Origin: Clostridium polyendosporum
GTDB taxonomy: Bacteria > Bacillota > Clostridia > Clostridiales > Clostridiaceae
Direction: 5' to 3'
Assembly (NCBI RefSeq): GCF_018332455.1
Contig: NZ_BOPZ01000015.1
Span: 1 to 64,000, forward strand
DNA: 64,000 bases
This document shows, piece after piece, positions 8,490 through 16,813 of this stretch (position 1 is its first letter; each line of letters opens with the position of its first letter). Below the pieces are notes generated by a model, which saw nothing but the letters and a program-made list of their open reading frames with translations, was not told where the DNA came from and searched no databases. A program made the translations under genes and the position numbers.

Positions 8490-9473
8490 TTGTTGGATTA
8501 TGATATTGTAGTAGTAGGTGGAGGACCAGCAGGTTTGTCTGCAGCAATTGAAGCAAAGAAAAATGGAATAGATAATATATTGATTATCGAAAGAGAATTA
8601 GAATTAGGTGGCATACTAAATCAATGTATACACAGTGGGTTTGGAATACATATTTTTAAGCAGGAATTAACAGGACCTGAGTATGCACAAAGATTAATTA
8701 ACGAATTAAATATGCTGGGAATTAAATATAAATTAGATACAATGGTTTTAGATATAACAGATGATAAATATCTCAATATTGTAAATTCAAAAGATGGCTT
8801 CTTAAAAATTAAAGCAAAAGCTATTATTTTAGCAATGGGATGTAGAGAGAGAACAAGGGAGGCAATAGGAATTCCGGGTAAAAGACCAGCTGGTATATTT
8901 ACTGCTGGAACTGCTCAGAAATACATTAATATTGAAGGATCTATGGTTGGTAAAAAAATTGTTATTTTAGGATCAGGAGATATAGGGCTAATTATGGCTA
9001 GAAGAATGACTTTGGAAGGAGCAGAAGTACTAGCGGTTATAGAAAAAATGTCTGCTCCAGGAGGATTGTATAGAAATATAGTTCAATGTCTTAATGATTT
9101 TCAAATACCTTTATTATTAAGACATACTATAATAGAAATCTTAGGGCAGCATCGAGTAGAAGGAGTTGTGGTTGCTCAAGTGGATGAAAATGAGAAACCT
9201 ATACTTAAAACAGAAAAAAGGTATGATTGTGATACCGTTTTGTTATCTGTAGGATTGATACCTGAAAATGAATTGGCAAAGAATGCAGGGGTAGCAATTG
9301 AAAATGAAACCGGAGGGCTAGTTGTAAATGACTTAATGGAGACAACTATAAGTGGCATATTTGCTTGTGGAAATGTAGTAAGAGTACATAATTTGGTAGA
9401 TTATGTTACAGAAGAAGCTATTACAGCTGGAAAAAATGCAGCTATCTATATAAAAAATTTATGTAACATTTAA
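8490..9473 (+). CDS. NAD(P)/FAD-dependent oxidoreductase (partner of the gene at 7039)
   Basis: The 327-residue Pyr_redox_2-type protein has an FAD motif VVVGGGPAGLSAAIEA (6-21), an NAD motif VILGSGDIGLIMARR (about 155-169) and a terminal FAD-contact stretch GIFACGNVVRVHNLVDYV. The motif GCRERTREAIGIPGKRPAGI is typical of the subunit that sits beside GlpA-like proteins. It probably transfers electrons between NAD(P) and the iron-sulfur/FAD partner. Start is TTG (8490) with GGGAG about 11 bases upstream; a second TTG follows directly. Nine bases separate it from the previous gene. Confidence 0.82.
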   Translation: MLDYDIVVVGGGPAGLSAAIEAKKNGIDNILIIERELELGGILNQCIHSGFGIHIFKQELTGPEYAQRLINELNMLGIKYKLDTMVLDITDDKYLNIVNSKDGFLKIKAKAIILAMGCRERTREAIGIPGKRPAGIFTAGTAQKYINIEGSMVGKKIVILGSGDIGLIMARRMTLEGAEVLAVIEKMSAPGGLYRNIVQCLNDFQIPLLLRHTIIEILGQHRVEGVVVAQVDENEKPILKTEKRYDCDTVLLSVGLIPENELAKNAGVAIENETGGLVVNDLMETTISGIFACGNVVRVHNLVDYVTEEAITAGKNAAIYIKNLCNI

Positions 9474-9523
9474 TAAGGTATAGAAATAGCGCTATATTAA
9501 GTTAAATTGAGGAGGGAGAGTAA

Positions 9524-9892
9524 TTGGTTTTCAAAGTTATTTGTACTGTTTGCCCTAATGGATGTAAGATGAACATTCATGAATTAAGCGCAGGGAATTA
9601 TGATATTATAGGATATAGATGTGAGAAAGGCAAAAAATATGCAGAACAAGAAATAACAAATCCTGCTAGAATTTTAACCGCAACAATAAAAATTAATAAT
9701 GGATTTATAAAAAGATTACCAGTAAGAAGTAAAGAATCAATTCCTAAAAATACAATATTAAAGATAATAGAAATATTGAAAAAAGTAGAAATAGAAGCTC
9801 CTGTAAGTGTAGGTGATATTATTATTGAAAATATTTTAGGTACAGGAATTAATATTATCGCTTCAAAGAGTGTACCTAAAATATTTTATTAG
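9524..9892 (+). CDS. DUF1667-like cysteine-rich protein of the oxidoreductase operon
   Basis: The 122-residue protein starts VFKVICTVCPNGCKMNI and continues GYRCEKGKKYAEQE, giving a C-x2-C-x3-C...C set that could hold an iron-sulfur centre. This matches the DUF1667 family that accompanies GlpA-like and FAD/NAD oxidoreductases in clostridia. It is probably an electron-transfer or assembly partner. TTG start with GGAGGG upstream; 50 bases after the previous gene. Confidence 0.78.
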   Translation: MVFKVICTVCPNGCKMNIHELSAGNYDIIGYRCEKGKKYAEQEITNPARILTATIKINNGFIKRLPVRSKESIPKNTILKIIEILKKVEIEAPVSVGDIIIENILGTGINIIASKSVPKIFY

Positions 9893-10007
9893 CATATATA
9901 TTAATGATAAATAAGAAATAATAATTAATACTTTTAATAAAAACAACAAGTTTTAATTTAGGCAATTTATTTTTATTTGTTACCATTCAACAAAATAAAA
10001 TCTGAAT

Positions 10008-10047
10008 AAAATTGAATAGGCTCTAGCCTATTCAATTTTATTTTTTT
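10008..10047 (+). terminator. Strong intrinsic terminator
   Basis: AAATTGAATAGG (10009-10020) pairs perfectly with CCTATTCAATTT (10027-10038), with ATTTTTTT after. It ends the oxidoreductase operon and belongs to the same hairpin family as 6963 and 14027. Confidence 0.88.
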
Positions 10048-10152
10048 AATCACATAAACTTCACATAATATTTTGATATTAGTGCAACAATTGCAAGTTA
10101 TAATTCTAAATAAAGAAACATGAATAACTCATAATTGAATGGAGTGATAAAA

Positions 10153-11121
10153 ATGATAAATGGAATAGTTTATTCTGTTGTAGTACCTTTGTACAATGAG
10201 GAACTTGTTATTGACGAGAGTTATAAAAGGCTAAAAGGGGTTATGGATACAACTAAAGAAAACTATGAAATTATATTTATAAATGACGGAAGTGCAGACC
10301 GTACAAGAGATAAGGTAGAAAAGATATGTAAAAAAGATGAAAAAATAAAGCTTGTGAATTTTTCACGAAATTTTGGACATCAGGCTGCTATAACAGCAGG
10401 AATGGATACAGCATTAGGAGATGCTGTTATTGTAATTGATGCAGATCTTCAAGATCCTCCAGAAGTAATGTTAAAAATGATTAAAAAGTGGAAAGAAGGA
10501 TATGACGTAGTATATGGGAAAAGAGTTAAAAGAGAGGGAGAAACCTTTTTTAAAAAATTTACTGCAACGATGTTTTATAGATTGTTAAAGAGTATGACAA
10601 CTATTGATATTCCAGTAGATACGGGCGATTTTAGACTTATAGATAGAAAAGTACGTGACGCTTTAGTATCACTTCCAGAAAAAAATAGATATGTAAGAGG
10701 GCTTGTTAGTTGGGTTGGATATAAGCAGACCTTTGTAGAGTTTGTAAGACAGGAGCGATTAGCGGGAGAGACTAAATATTCTTTAAAAAAAATGATGAAG
10801 TTAGCTTTCGATGGAATAACATCCTTTTCATATAAACCACTTGTGATTGCTGGTTATTTTGGAAGTTTAACATTTATAATAGGCGTACTTTCACTTATTA
10901 CTGTTATTATAGAAGGTTTAGTTAACAACGTGAATATATTAAATTTTGGTTTGCTTTTAGCAGTCAATCTTATAATGTTTGGGCTAATATTTTGCGGAAT
11001 TGGAATGATGGGACAGTATATCGGAAGAATCTTTGATGAAAGTAAATGCAGACCTCTATATATAATTGAGAGTAAAATAAATTATAAGCGAGTTGATGAA
11101 AAATATGAAATCAATAGCTAA
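10153..11121 (+). CDS. GT2 polyprenyl-phosphate sugar transferase (YkcC/GtrB-like)
   Basis: The protein (about 322 residues) has a GT-A catalytic domain: SVVVPLYNEE at the start, FINDGSADRT, NFSRNFGHQAAITAGMD, and the metal-binding DADLQDPPE. Two C-terminal membrane helices follow (about 225-290). Such enzymes load a sugar from a nucleotide donor onto undecaprenyl phosphate at the inner face of the membrane. It forms a set with the GtrA flippase-like gene and the GT39 gene downstream, as in ykcC/ykcB of Bacillus (from memory). Start: ATG at 10153 with GGAGTG upstream is preferred over an in-frame TTG at 10135. Confidence 0.88.
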   Translation: MINGIVYSVVVPLYNEELVIDESYKRLKGVMDTTKENYEIIFINDGSADRTRDKVEKICKKDEKIKLVNFSRNFGHQAAITAGMDTALGDAVIVIDADLQDPPEVMLKMIKKWKEGYDVVYGKRVKREGETFFKKFTATMFYRLLKSMTTIDIPVDTGDFRLIDRKVRDALVSLPEKNRYVRGLVSWVGYKQTFVEFVRQERLAGETKYSLKKMMKLAFDGITSFSYKPLVIAGYFGSLTFIIGVLSLITVIIEGLVNNVNILNFGLLLAVNLIMFGLIFCGIGMMGQYIGRIFDESKCRPLYIIESKINYKRVDEKYEINS

Positions 11122-11524
11122 TGCAGTTAATTATTTTTTATATGGAAAACTTAAGCATATAAGCCGGTTTTCAGTGGTAGGGATGGCAAATACTTTTGTA
11201 GATTTTCTAATGTTTACAATATTTCATGGATTAGTTGGATTAAGTTATATTACTAGTCAAGTTATAGGATATAGTTTTGGGATTGCAAACAGTTTTATAC
11301 TTAATAGAAAATGGACATTCGAGGATAAAAATTCTAATAAAAAGACATTTCACGAACTTGTGCAATTTATTGTTGTTAACTTAATTTCACTTAGTATAAC
11401 AATAATATCTATAAACTTTTTAGTAAAAGGTTTAAATTTAAATGTGTATGTATCTAAAGTAATTGCAACAATTATATCTCAAATAACAAATTTTCTTGCA
11501 TATAAGTTTTGGGTATTTAGCTAG
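11096..11524 (+). CDS. gtrA: GtrA-family membrane protein
   Basis: The protein (about 142 residues) has four membrane helices, and its sequence GMANTFVDFLMFTIFH...FGIANSFILNRKWTFED is the GtrA signature. GtrA proteins are thought to move polyprenyl-phosphate-linked sugars across the membrane. The start overlaps the previous gene. TTG 11093, ATG 11096 and ATG 11105 are all possible and none has a strong ribosome site, which suggests coupling to the upstream gene. The same GT2 and GtrA pair occurs as a single fused protein at 39971. Confidence 0.85.
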   Translation: MKNMKSIANAVNYFLYGKLKHISRFSVVGMANTFVDFLMFTIFHGLVGLSYITSQVIGYSFGIANSFILNRKWTFEDKNSNKKTFHELVQFIVVNLISLSITIISINFLVKGLNLNVYVSKVIATIISQITNFLAYKFWVFS

Positions 11525-11603
11525 GTATAGATATTAAATTTTAAAAAGGTTGTGTGAACTGAAATATAAAGAATTAAAGGAACGTAATTTAGTGTGTAAT
11601 AAA

Positions 11604-11651
11604 GATAAACAACTTCAATACTTAGTCAATTTAGTTGTGAAGTTGTTTATC
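11604..11651. repeat. Long inverted repeat of the dispersed palindrome family
   Basis: GATAAACAACTTCA (11604-11617) and TGAAGTTGTTTATC (11638-11651) form a perfect 14-base stem with a 20-base loop, between gtrA and the GT39 gene. The arms match the outer arms of the element at 21381. No U-run follows, so it is more likely an inserted repeat than a terminator. Confidence 0.65.
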
Positions 11652-11695
11652 TATACGACTTGTGTTGTGTGCTACATTATAAGGAGGAATAATAA

Positions 11696-13945
11696 ATGAA
11701 AAAAATAAAACTTACGAAAGAAACTTTAATATTGTCACTAATTTTAATATTGTCTGTAATATTAAACTTTACAAATTTAAGTATAGACGGATATGCAAAC
11801 CAGTATTATGCTGCTGGTGTAAAAAGTATGACCATGAGTCTTAAAAATTTCTTCTTCGTATCTTTTGATCCTGCTGGTTTTGTAACTATAGATAAACCAC
11901 CGCTAGGTTTTTGGATTCAAGCTATATCTGCTAAAATATTTGGTTTTAGTGGATGGAGTATAATTCTTCCACAAGCTCTTGCAGGAGTAATCTCTGTTGG
12001 AATAATATATTTTATTGTTAAAAGAACTTTTGGAAGTATAGCAGGTCTTATTTCAGCACTATGTCTTGCAGTAACACCGGTTTTTGTTGCAGTAAGCAGA
12101 AATAATACTTGTGATAATTTACTCGTTTTAACTCTACTTTTAGCTTGTTGGGCTCTTTCTATAGCTGCTGAAAAAGGAAAATTAAAATATCTTATAATAA
12201 GTTTAGCTATTGTGGGTATTGGTTTTAATATAAAGATGCTTCAAGCATACATGATAGCTCCAGCTTTATATATAACATATCTTCTTTCCAACGCAGTTTC
12301 TATTAAAAAGAGAATAACACATCTTGCTTTAGGTACCGTTGTTCTTCTGTTAGTTTCATTTTCTTGGGCTTTTATTGTAGATTTAGTGCCTGCAGAGAAC
12401 AGACCTTTTGTAGGAAGTAGTACAAATAATACAGTTAAGGAACTTATATTTGGTCATAATGGATTAGAGAGACTTGGTATAGGTAGTACATCAACCCCTG
12501 GTGGTAGAAATCAAGGAAAAGATGGTGAAGGTCCAGGGCAATTTAGAGAGGGGACTGATGCTAGTTCTGGTACAACTAAGGGCCAATTAGCACAAGGAAC
12601 TCCTGGAGAGCCACCAAGTGATAATAGTCAAGGTCAGGGAATGCATGAAGGTACTTATGATGGTGATGGGCAAGGGATGCTTGGAGATCATCCAAATGGC
12701 GATAATCAAGAACGTGGACAAGGTACAATGGGACCTGGACCAGGAGGTAATAATATGGGGAAACCTAACGGAGGTGGCAGAGGAGGTACCTTCGGAGGTG
12801 ATGAAGAAGCTGGTATAACAAGATTATTTTCTAATAATAGTTTATCAGATCAAATAATTTGGTTATTACCACTAGCTATATTTGGATTTGCAGCAGCGGC
12901 AATAAAAGAAAAATTTAATCTTCCTTTCAATAATAAAAGAAAGTTATCATTAATATTGTGGTCTATGTGGTTGTTACCTGAATTTATATACTTTAGTTAT
13001 ACAAAAGGATTATTTCATCCGTACTATTTAACTATGCTTGCAGCACCAATTGCAGCTTTGACAGGGATTGGAATTGTATCAATGTGGCAGCTTCATAAAG
13101 AAGGTGGATGGAAATCTTGGATTTTGCCAGCAGCACTTATTGCAGATGGGTTAGTTCAAACATTGATACTGTCTTACTATTACAGTACATCAAATATAGC
13201 TAAGATCATAATGATAGTGTTGGCAGTTTTATGCTTCCTATCTTCAGCGATACTTATTTTTATTAATTTAATAAAGAATAAAGAACTTAGTTCAGAAGGT
13301 GCAAATATAAAGCTAAAGAAAATGTTATTAAGTACAGCTTTGGTAGGGCTTTTAGTAGCCCCTCTAGTTTGGTCTTCTACTACAATGTTCTATGGAATGT
13401 CCGGAACCTTCCCATCAGCTGGATTAGGGCTTATATCAAATAAAGGTATGAATAATTTTAATATAGGGATGGGTAATTCTAATACTGATACTACTACGAA
13501 GCTTGTTGAATTTTTAAAAGCTAATACGACAAATGAAAAATATCTGGTTGCAGTTCCATCCGCAACGGGCTATGCTTCTGATATAATAATTAAAACTGGG
13601 GAATCTGTAATGACACTAGGAGGATTTAGCGGATCAGATAATATACTTACTTTAGCTCAATTTAAGCAATTAGTCAGTGACGGTGTTGTTAGATATGCAA
13701 TAATAAATGGCGGAGGTCCTGGTGGAAATAATGAAATAACTAATTGGATTCAAGAAAATGGAAGAGCTGTTTCAGAAAGTGAATGGGCTGATTCAACTAA
13801 GTTAAATAGTGAAAATGACAATTCAAGTAATAATGACAAAAACTCTTCACAAATTGAAAATCAAAAAGGTGGCAGATTCGATAGAGGAAACTCTGTTCAG
13901 CTATATGATCTTAAACCTAATGCTAGTATTTCAGTAGAAAATTAA
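11696..13945 (+). CDS. GT39-family membrane glycosyltransferase (YkcB/ArnT-like)
   Basis: This 749-residue polytopic protein has about 11-13 membrane helices. An early loop carries the GT39/ArnT-type motif VTIDKPPLGFWIQA (about 65-78), where donor polyprenyl-phosphate sugar is used on the outer face. Between about 255 and 375 lies a long low-complexity insert very rich in Gly, Asn, Gln and Pro, presumably extracytoplasmic. The C-terminal soluble domain (about 590-749) also ends in an Asn/Ser-rich stretch. The family is shared with Bacillus YkcB (from memory). The acceptor is unknown: wall polymer, lipid or protein. AAGGAGG precedes the ATG. Confidence 0.87.
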   Translation: MKKIKLTKETLILSLILILSVILNFTNLSIDGYANQYYAAGVKSMTMSLKNFFFVSFDPAGFVTIDKPPLGFWIQAISAKIFGFSGWSIILPQALAGVISVGIIYFIVKRTFGSIAGLISALCLAVTPVFVAVSRNNTCDNLLVLTLLLACWALSIAAEKGKLKYLIISLAIVGIGFNIKMLQAYMIAPALYITYLLSNAVSIKKRITHLALGTVVLLLVSFSWAFIVDLVPAENRPFVGSSTNNTVKELIFGHNGLERLGIGSTSTPGGRNQGKDGEGPGQFREGTDASSGTTKGQLAQGTPGEPPSDNSQGQGMHEGTYDGDGQGMLGDHPNGDNQERGQGTMGPGPGGNNMGKPNGGGRGGTFGGDEEAGITRLFSNNSLSDQIIWLLPLAIFGFAAAAIKEKFNLPFNNKRKLSLILWSMWLLPEFIYFSYTKGLFHPYYLTMLAAPIAALTGIGIVSMWQLHKEGGWKSWILPAALIADGLVQTLILSYYYSTSNIAKIIMIVLAVLCFLSSAILIFINLIKNKELSSEGANIKLKKMLLSTALVGLLVAPLVWSSTTMFYGMSGTFPSAGLGLISNKGMNNFNIGMGNSNTDTTTKLVEFLKANTTNEKYLVAVPSATGYASDIIIKTGESVMTLGGFSGSDNILTLAQFKQLVSDGVVRYAIINGGGPGGNNEITNWIQENGRAVSESEWADSTKLNSENDNSSNNDKNSSQIENQKGGRFDRGNSVQLYDLKPNASISVEN

Positions 13946-14026
13946 TAGTTAACTATATTATTTTATAGTTTTAGTATTGATTTTAAATATACTTAATAAA
14001 TAAGAAAAATTAAGCAAATTCTCACT

Positions 14027-14066
14027 AAAGCTGAGTAGGTTTTATGCCTATTCAGCTTTATAATTT
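14027..14066 (+). terminator. Strong intrinsic terminator
   Basis: AAAGCTGAGTAGG (14027-14039) pairs perfectly with CCTATTCAGCTTT (14047-14059), followed by ATAATTTT. It ends the glycosyltransferase set and is of the same family as 10008. Confidence 0.82.
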
Positions 14067-14218
14067 TATATAATTATTATCTGCACTTCTGCTATAAATT
14101 TTTACTAAAAATTATATTTAAAAAAACAGAATAATTTGAGGAAAAATGTAGAATTAAATAAAATTATAATGTAATATAAAAGTATGTTTTTAATTGTTAA
14201 CGGGAAAGGATTAAGTGT

Positions 14219-16156
14219 ATGAGTATTAAATTTAAGTTAGTTAGTAGTTATTTAATACTAATTATATTTACAGTAAGTGTATTAGGATTCTTAATAGGGA
14301 AAGAATCAAAAGATGCAGTTTTTAACGAAGTGACAGAAAAAAGTGAACGTATAACAGAATTAATTAATACTACAATAAGCGTAAGAAATGATTTACTTGA
14401 AGAAAAGTCTTACGGTGATTTAAATTTTGCAGAGAAATTATTAAATAGTTTAGGTGATTTAAATGTAGATAATACTCAACGCATAAAGGTTGGAGATTAT
14501 GATTTGCCAATTTTATATGCTGGAAAACAAAGGTTATCATTAGATACTACGTTTGTTGATGATATAAAAGAATCTACAGGCACAATAGCTAGTATATTTT
14601 TACTACATGATGATAAGTTAATAAGAATATCTACAAATCTTACTAAGGATAATCAAAGGGCTGTTGGAACATATATTTCTAGTGATTCAAATATCTATAA
14701 TAAAATAATTAATAATGAAGAGATTTGTACTAGAATTACATTTGAAGGGGAGAGTTATTTAGTAAGATATAAACCGTTATTAGATAAGGATAAGAAGGTT
14801 ATAGGCGCAATAGCTATAGTAAATAACGTACTTAACAATTATTTGGAAGAAACACTACATGATATTAAAATTGGAAAAACAGGTTATGTATATATAATAG
14901 ATTCAACTGGAAAAATACTTGTTCATTCTAGCGATAAAGGGCAAAATGCAAGTGAATATGATTTTGTTAAAAAGATAATCTCAACTAAAAATGGAAGAAT
15001 TGAATATACATATAAAGAAGTTCGTAAGATAGCTTATTATAGATATTTTGAACCTTGGGATTGGTATATCGTTACAACTGCTAATTATGATGATTTAAAA
15101 TCTTCATCTACCTCAATTTTATATATAACACTATTTAGTGGATTATTAATAATTTTATTAGGTGGAATTATAGTTTTATTTATGACTAATACTTTAGTAA
15201 AACCTATTAATAAATTGAAATCATATATGGAAATAGCAGGTAAGGGTGATTTAACAGTACGTTCAGATATAAATAGTAAAGATGAAATAGGAGTGCTATC
15301 TAATAGTTTTAATAATATTATAGCCGAAAATAAGCGGTTATTAGAAGAAGTAGTACAATATGATAAATTAAAAACTGAATTTATTGCTAATATGTCTCAT
15401 GAATTAAGAACCCCTTTAAATATTATTTTTTCTACAGCACAATTATTTTCTTTATATATAAATAAAGACGAAGGTTTACAGAATATTGAAAAATTAACCA
15501 AATATACCAATACTATAAAGCAAAATTGTTATAGATTATTGAGACTAGTAAATAATTTAATTGATATTACTAAAATTGACTCAGGGTTTGTAGAGTTAAA
15601 TTTAAAAAATCAAAATATAGTAGAAGTTGCTGAAGAAATAGTTCTGTCAACTGCAGCGTATGTAGAAGGTATATCAAGAACCATTATTTTTGATACAAAT
15701 ACAGAAGAAAAAAGTATGGCTTTTGATGAAGAAAAATTGGAGAGAATTTTACTTAATTTAATTTCAAATGCTACTAAATTTACTAGAGAAGAAGATACTA
15801 TTGAGGTAGTACTACAAGATAAAGGTGATCACGTTATAATTTCTGTAAAGGATAGTGGTGTGGGGATTCCAGAAGACAAACTATCTCAAATATTCGAAAG
15901 ATTTAAACAAGTAGATTCTTCACTGAGTAGAAGGCATGAAGGTAGTGGTATAGGATTATCCCTAGTTAAATCTTTAGTTGAAATGCATGGCGGTAAAATT
16001 GATGTAAAAAGCATATATCAGCAAGGTACTGAATTTATAATAACACTACCCGTTAATCTTGTTTCTAATAATGATAGTGAAATTGTAAAAAGAGATTTAA
16101 CAAATGAAACAAATGTTGAAAAAATACAAATTGAATTTTCTGATATATATAATTAA
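14219..16156 (+). CDS. Orphan Cache-domain sensor histidine kinase
   Basis: This 645-residue membrane kinase has TM1 at about 5-25 and an extracytoplasmic double-Cache-like domain at about 30-295, including GKTGYVYIIDSTGKILVHS and the WDWYIVTTANYDD ending. TM2 (about 297-320) and HAMP (about 320-375) follow, then HisKA with the phospho-acceptor in IANMSHELRTPLN and HATPase_c with NLISNATKF and DSGVGIPEDK. The ATP-lid and last motif GSGIGLSLVKSLVEMHGG are intact. No response regulator is adjacent, so it is an orphan kinase. Its extreme C-terminus (IQIEFSDIYN) is almost the same as that of the kinase at 57353, so the two share a recent kinase-core ancestor. Confidence 0.9.
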   Translation: MSIKFKLVSSYLILIIFTVSVLGFLIGKESKDAVFNEVTEKSERITELINTTISVRNDLLEEKSYGDLNFAEKLLNSLGDLNVDNTQRIKVGDYDLPILYAGKQRLSLDTTFVDDIKESTGTIASIFLLHDDKLIRISTNLTKDNQRAVGTYISSDSNIYNKIINNEEICTRITFEGESYLVRYKPLLDKDKKVIGAIAIVNNVLNNYLEETLHDIKIGKTGYVYIIDSTGKILVHSSDKGQNASEYDFVKKIISTKNGRIEYTYKEVRKIAYYRYFEPWDWYIVTTANYDDLKSSSTSILYITLFSGLLIILLGGIIVLFMTNTLVKPINKLKSYMEIAGKGDLTVRSDINSKDEIGVLSNSFNNIIAENKRLLEEVVQYDKLKTEFIANMSHELRTPLNIIFSTAQLFSLYINKDEGLQNIEKLTKYTNTIKQNCYRLLRLVNNLIDITKIDSGFVELNLKNQNIVEVAEEIVLSTAAYVEGISRTIIFDTNTEEKSMAFDEEKLERILLNLISNATKFTREEDTIEVVLQDKGDHVIISVKDSGVGIPEDKLSQIFERFKQVDSSLSRRHEGSGIGLSLVKSLVEMHGGKIDVKSIYQQGTEFIITLPVNLVSNNDSEIVKRDLTNETNVEKIQIEFSDIYN

Positions 16157-16252
16157 GTTATATAAATTAGAATAATCTCGTTAAATTTCATGAAATGAGT
16201 ATAGACGCACAACTTCATAACTGAATTTTATTTAAAAGATCAGAATTGTATT

Positions 16253-16290
16253 AAAACCTTGTACCACTAAAGTAGTACAAGGTTTTAATA
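16253..16290 (+). terminator. Intrinsic terminator of the histidine kinase gene
   Basis: AAAACCTTGTAC pairs with GTACAAGGTTTT (16253-16264 and 16275-16286), with a short AT-rich tail. A piece of the dispersed repeat (ACAACTTCATAACTGAATTT) lies just upstream at about 16209-16229. Confidence 0.8.
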
Positions 16291-16338
16291 TTAAGTTACT
16301 GTATATTTGCATATTTAATTTAAAATTTATAAGTTTTA

Positions 16339-16395
16339 TTGACATATTTTTCAGATAAGCATACAATGAATATATGAACAAGTATTCACGTATTC
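16339..16395 (+). promoter_or_regulatory. Promoter and probable CadC operator of cadC-cadA
   Basis: TTGACA (16339-16344), a 17-base spacer and TACAAT (16362-16367) make a strong promoter. Directly downstream lies an imperfect inverted repeat with TGAA...TTCA and TATTC units (about 16370-16395). This is where SmtB/ArsR repressors such as CadC bind and block transcription until metal is present. The operator is inferred from position and pattern. Confidence 0.72.
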
Positions 16396-16414
16396 AGGTG
16401 AAGGGGGTTTTACT

Positions 16415-16783
16415 ATGACTGACAGAAAGAGTTATATAGAAAGTTGTAATTGTACGATAATACATGAGGATATCATAAAAAAGGTAAGGGCATGTATTCC
16501 AGAAGATGAAACATTATATGATTTGGCAGAACTCTTTAAAGTTTTTGGAGACACTACTAGGATTAAAATATTATGTTCTTTGTTTCAATCTGAGATGTGT
16601 GTTTGTGATATTGCAGCTTTACTAGGATTGACTCAATCTGCTGTTTCACATCAGCTTAGGGTATTAAAGTCAGCAAGACTTGTTAAGTTTAGAAAAGAAG
16701 GGAAGGTTGTGTACTATTCCTTAGACGATGATCATGTAAAACATATTTTTGATCAGGGATTGATACATATCCGAGAAAAATAA
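16415..16783 (+). CDS. cadC: ArsR/SmtB-family metal-responsive repressor (CadC-like)
   Basis: The 122-residue winged-helix repressor has an N-terminal CNC (residues 9-11) and the alpha-3 motif EMCVCDIAALLGLTQSAVSHQLRVLK (about 64-89) with both cysteines. These are the Cd/Pb/Zn thiolate ligands of CadC. Binding of metal releases DNA and allows expression of the downstream pump. It is autoregulated, judging from the operator just upstream. Strong GGTGAAGGGGG precedes the ATG. Only 30 bases separate it from cadA. Confidence 0.93.
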   Translation: MTDRKSYIESCNCTIIHEDIIKKVRACIPEDETLYDLAELFKVFGDTTRIKILCSLFQSEMCVCDIAALLGLTQSAVSHQLRVLKSARLVKFRKEGKVVYYSLDDDHVKHIFDQGLIHIREK

Positions 16784-16813
16784 TAATTTTAATATATTTA
16801 TGGGGTGATTGGT

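Noticed and set aside
8490-9473. Truncation of the FAD/NAD oxidoreductase
   Set aside because: It is shorter than some relatives, but the FAD, NAD and terminal flavin-contact motifs are all present in order, so no loss can be shown.
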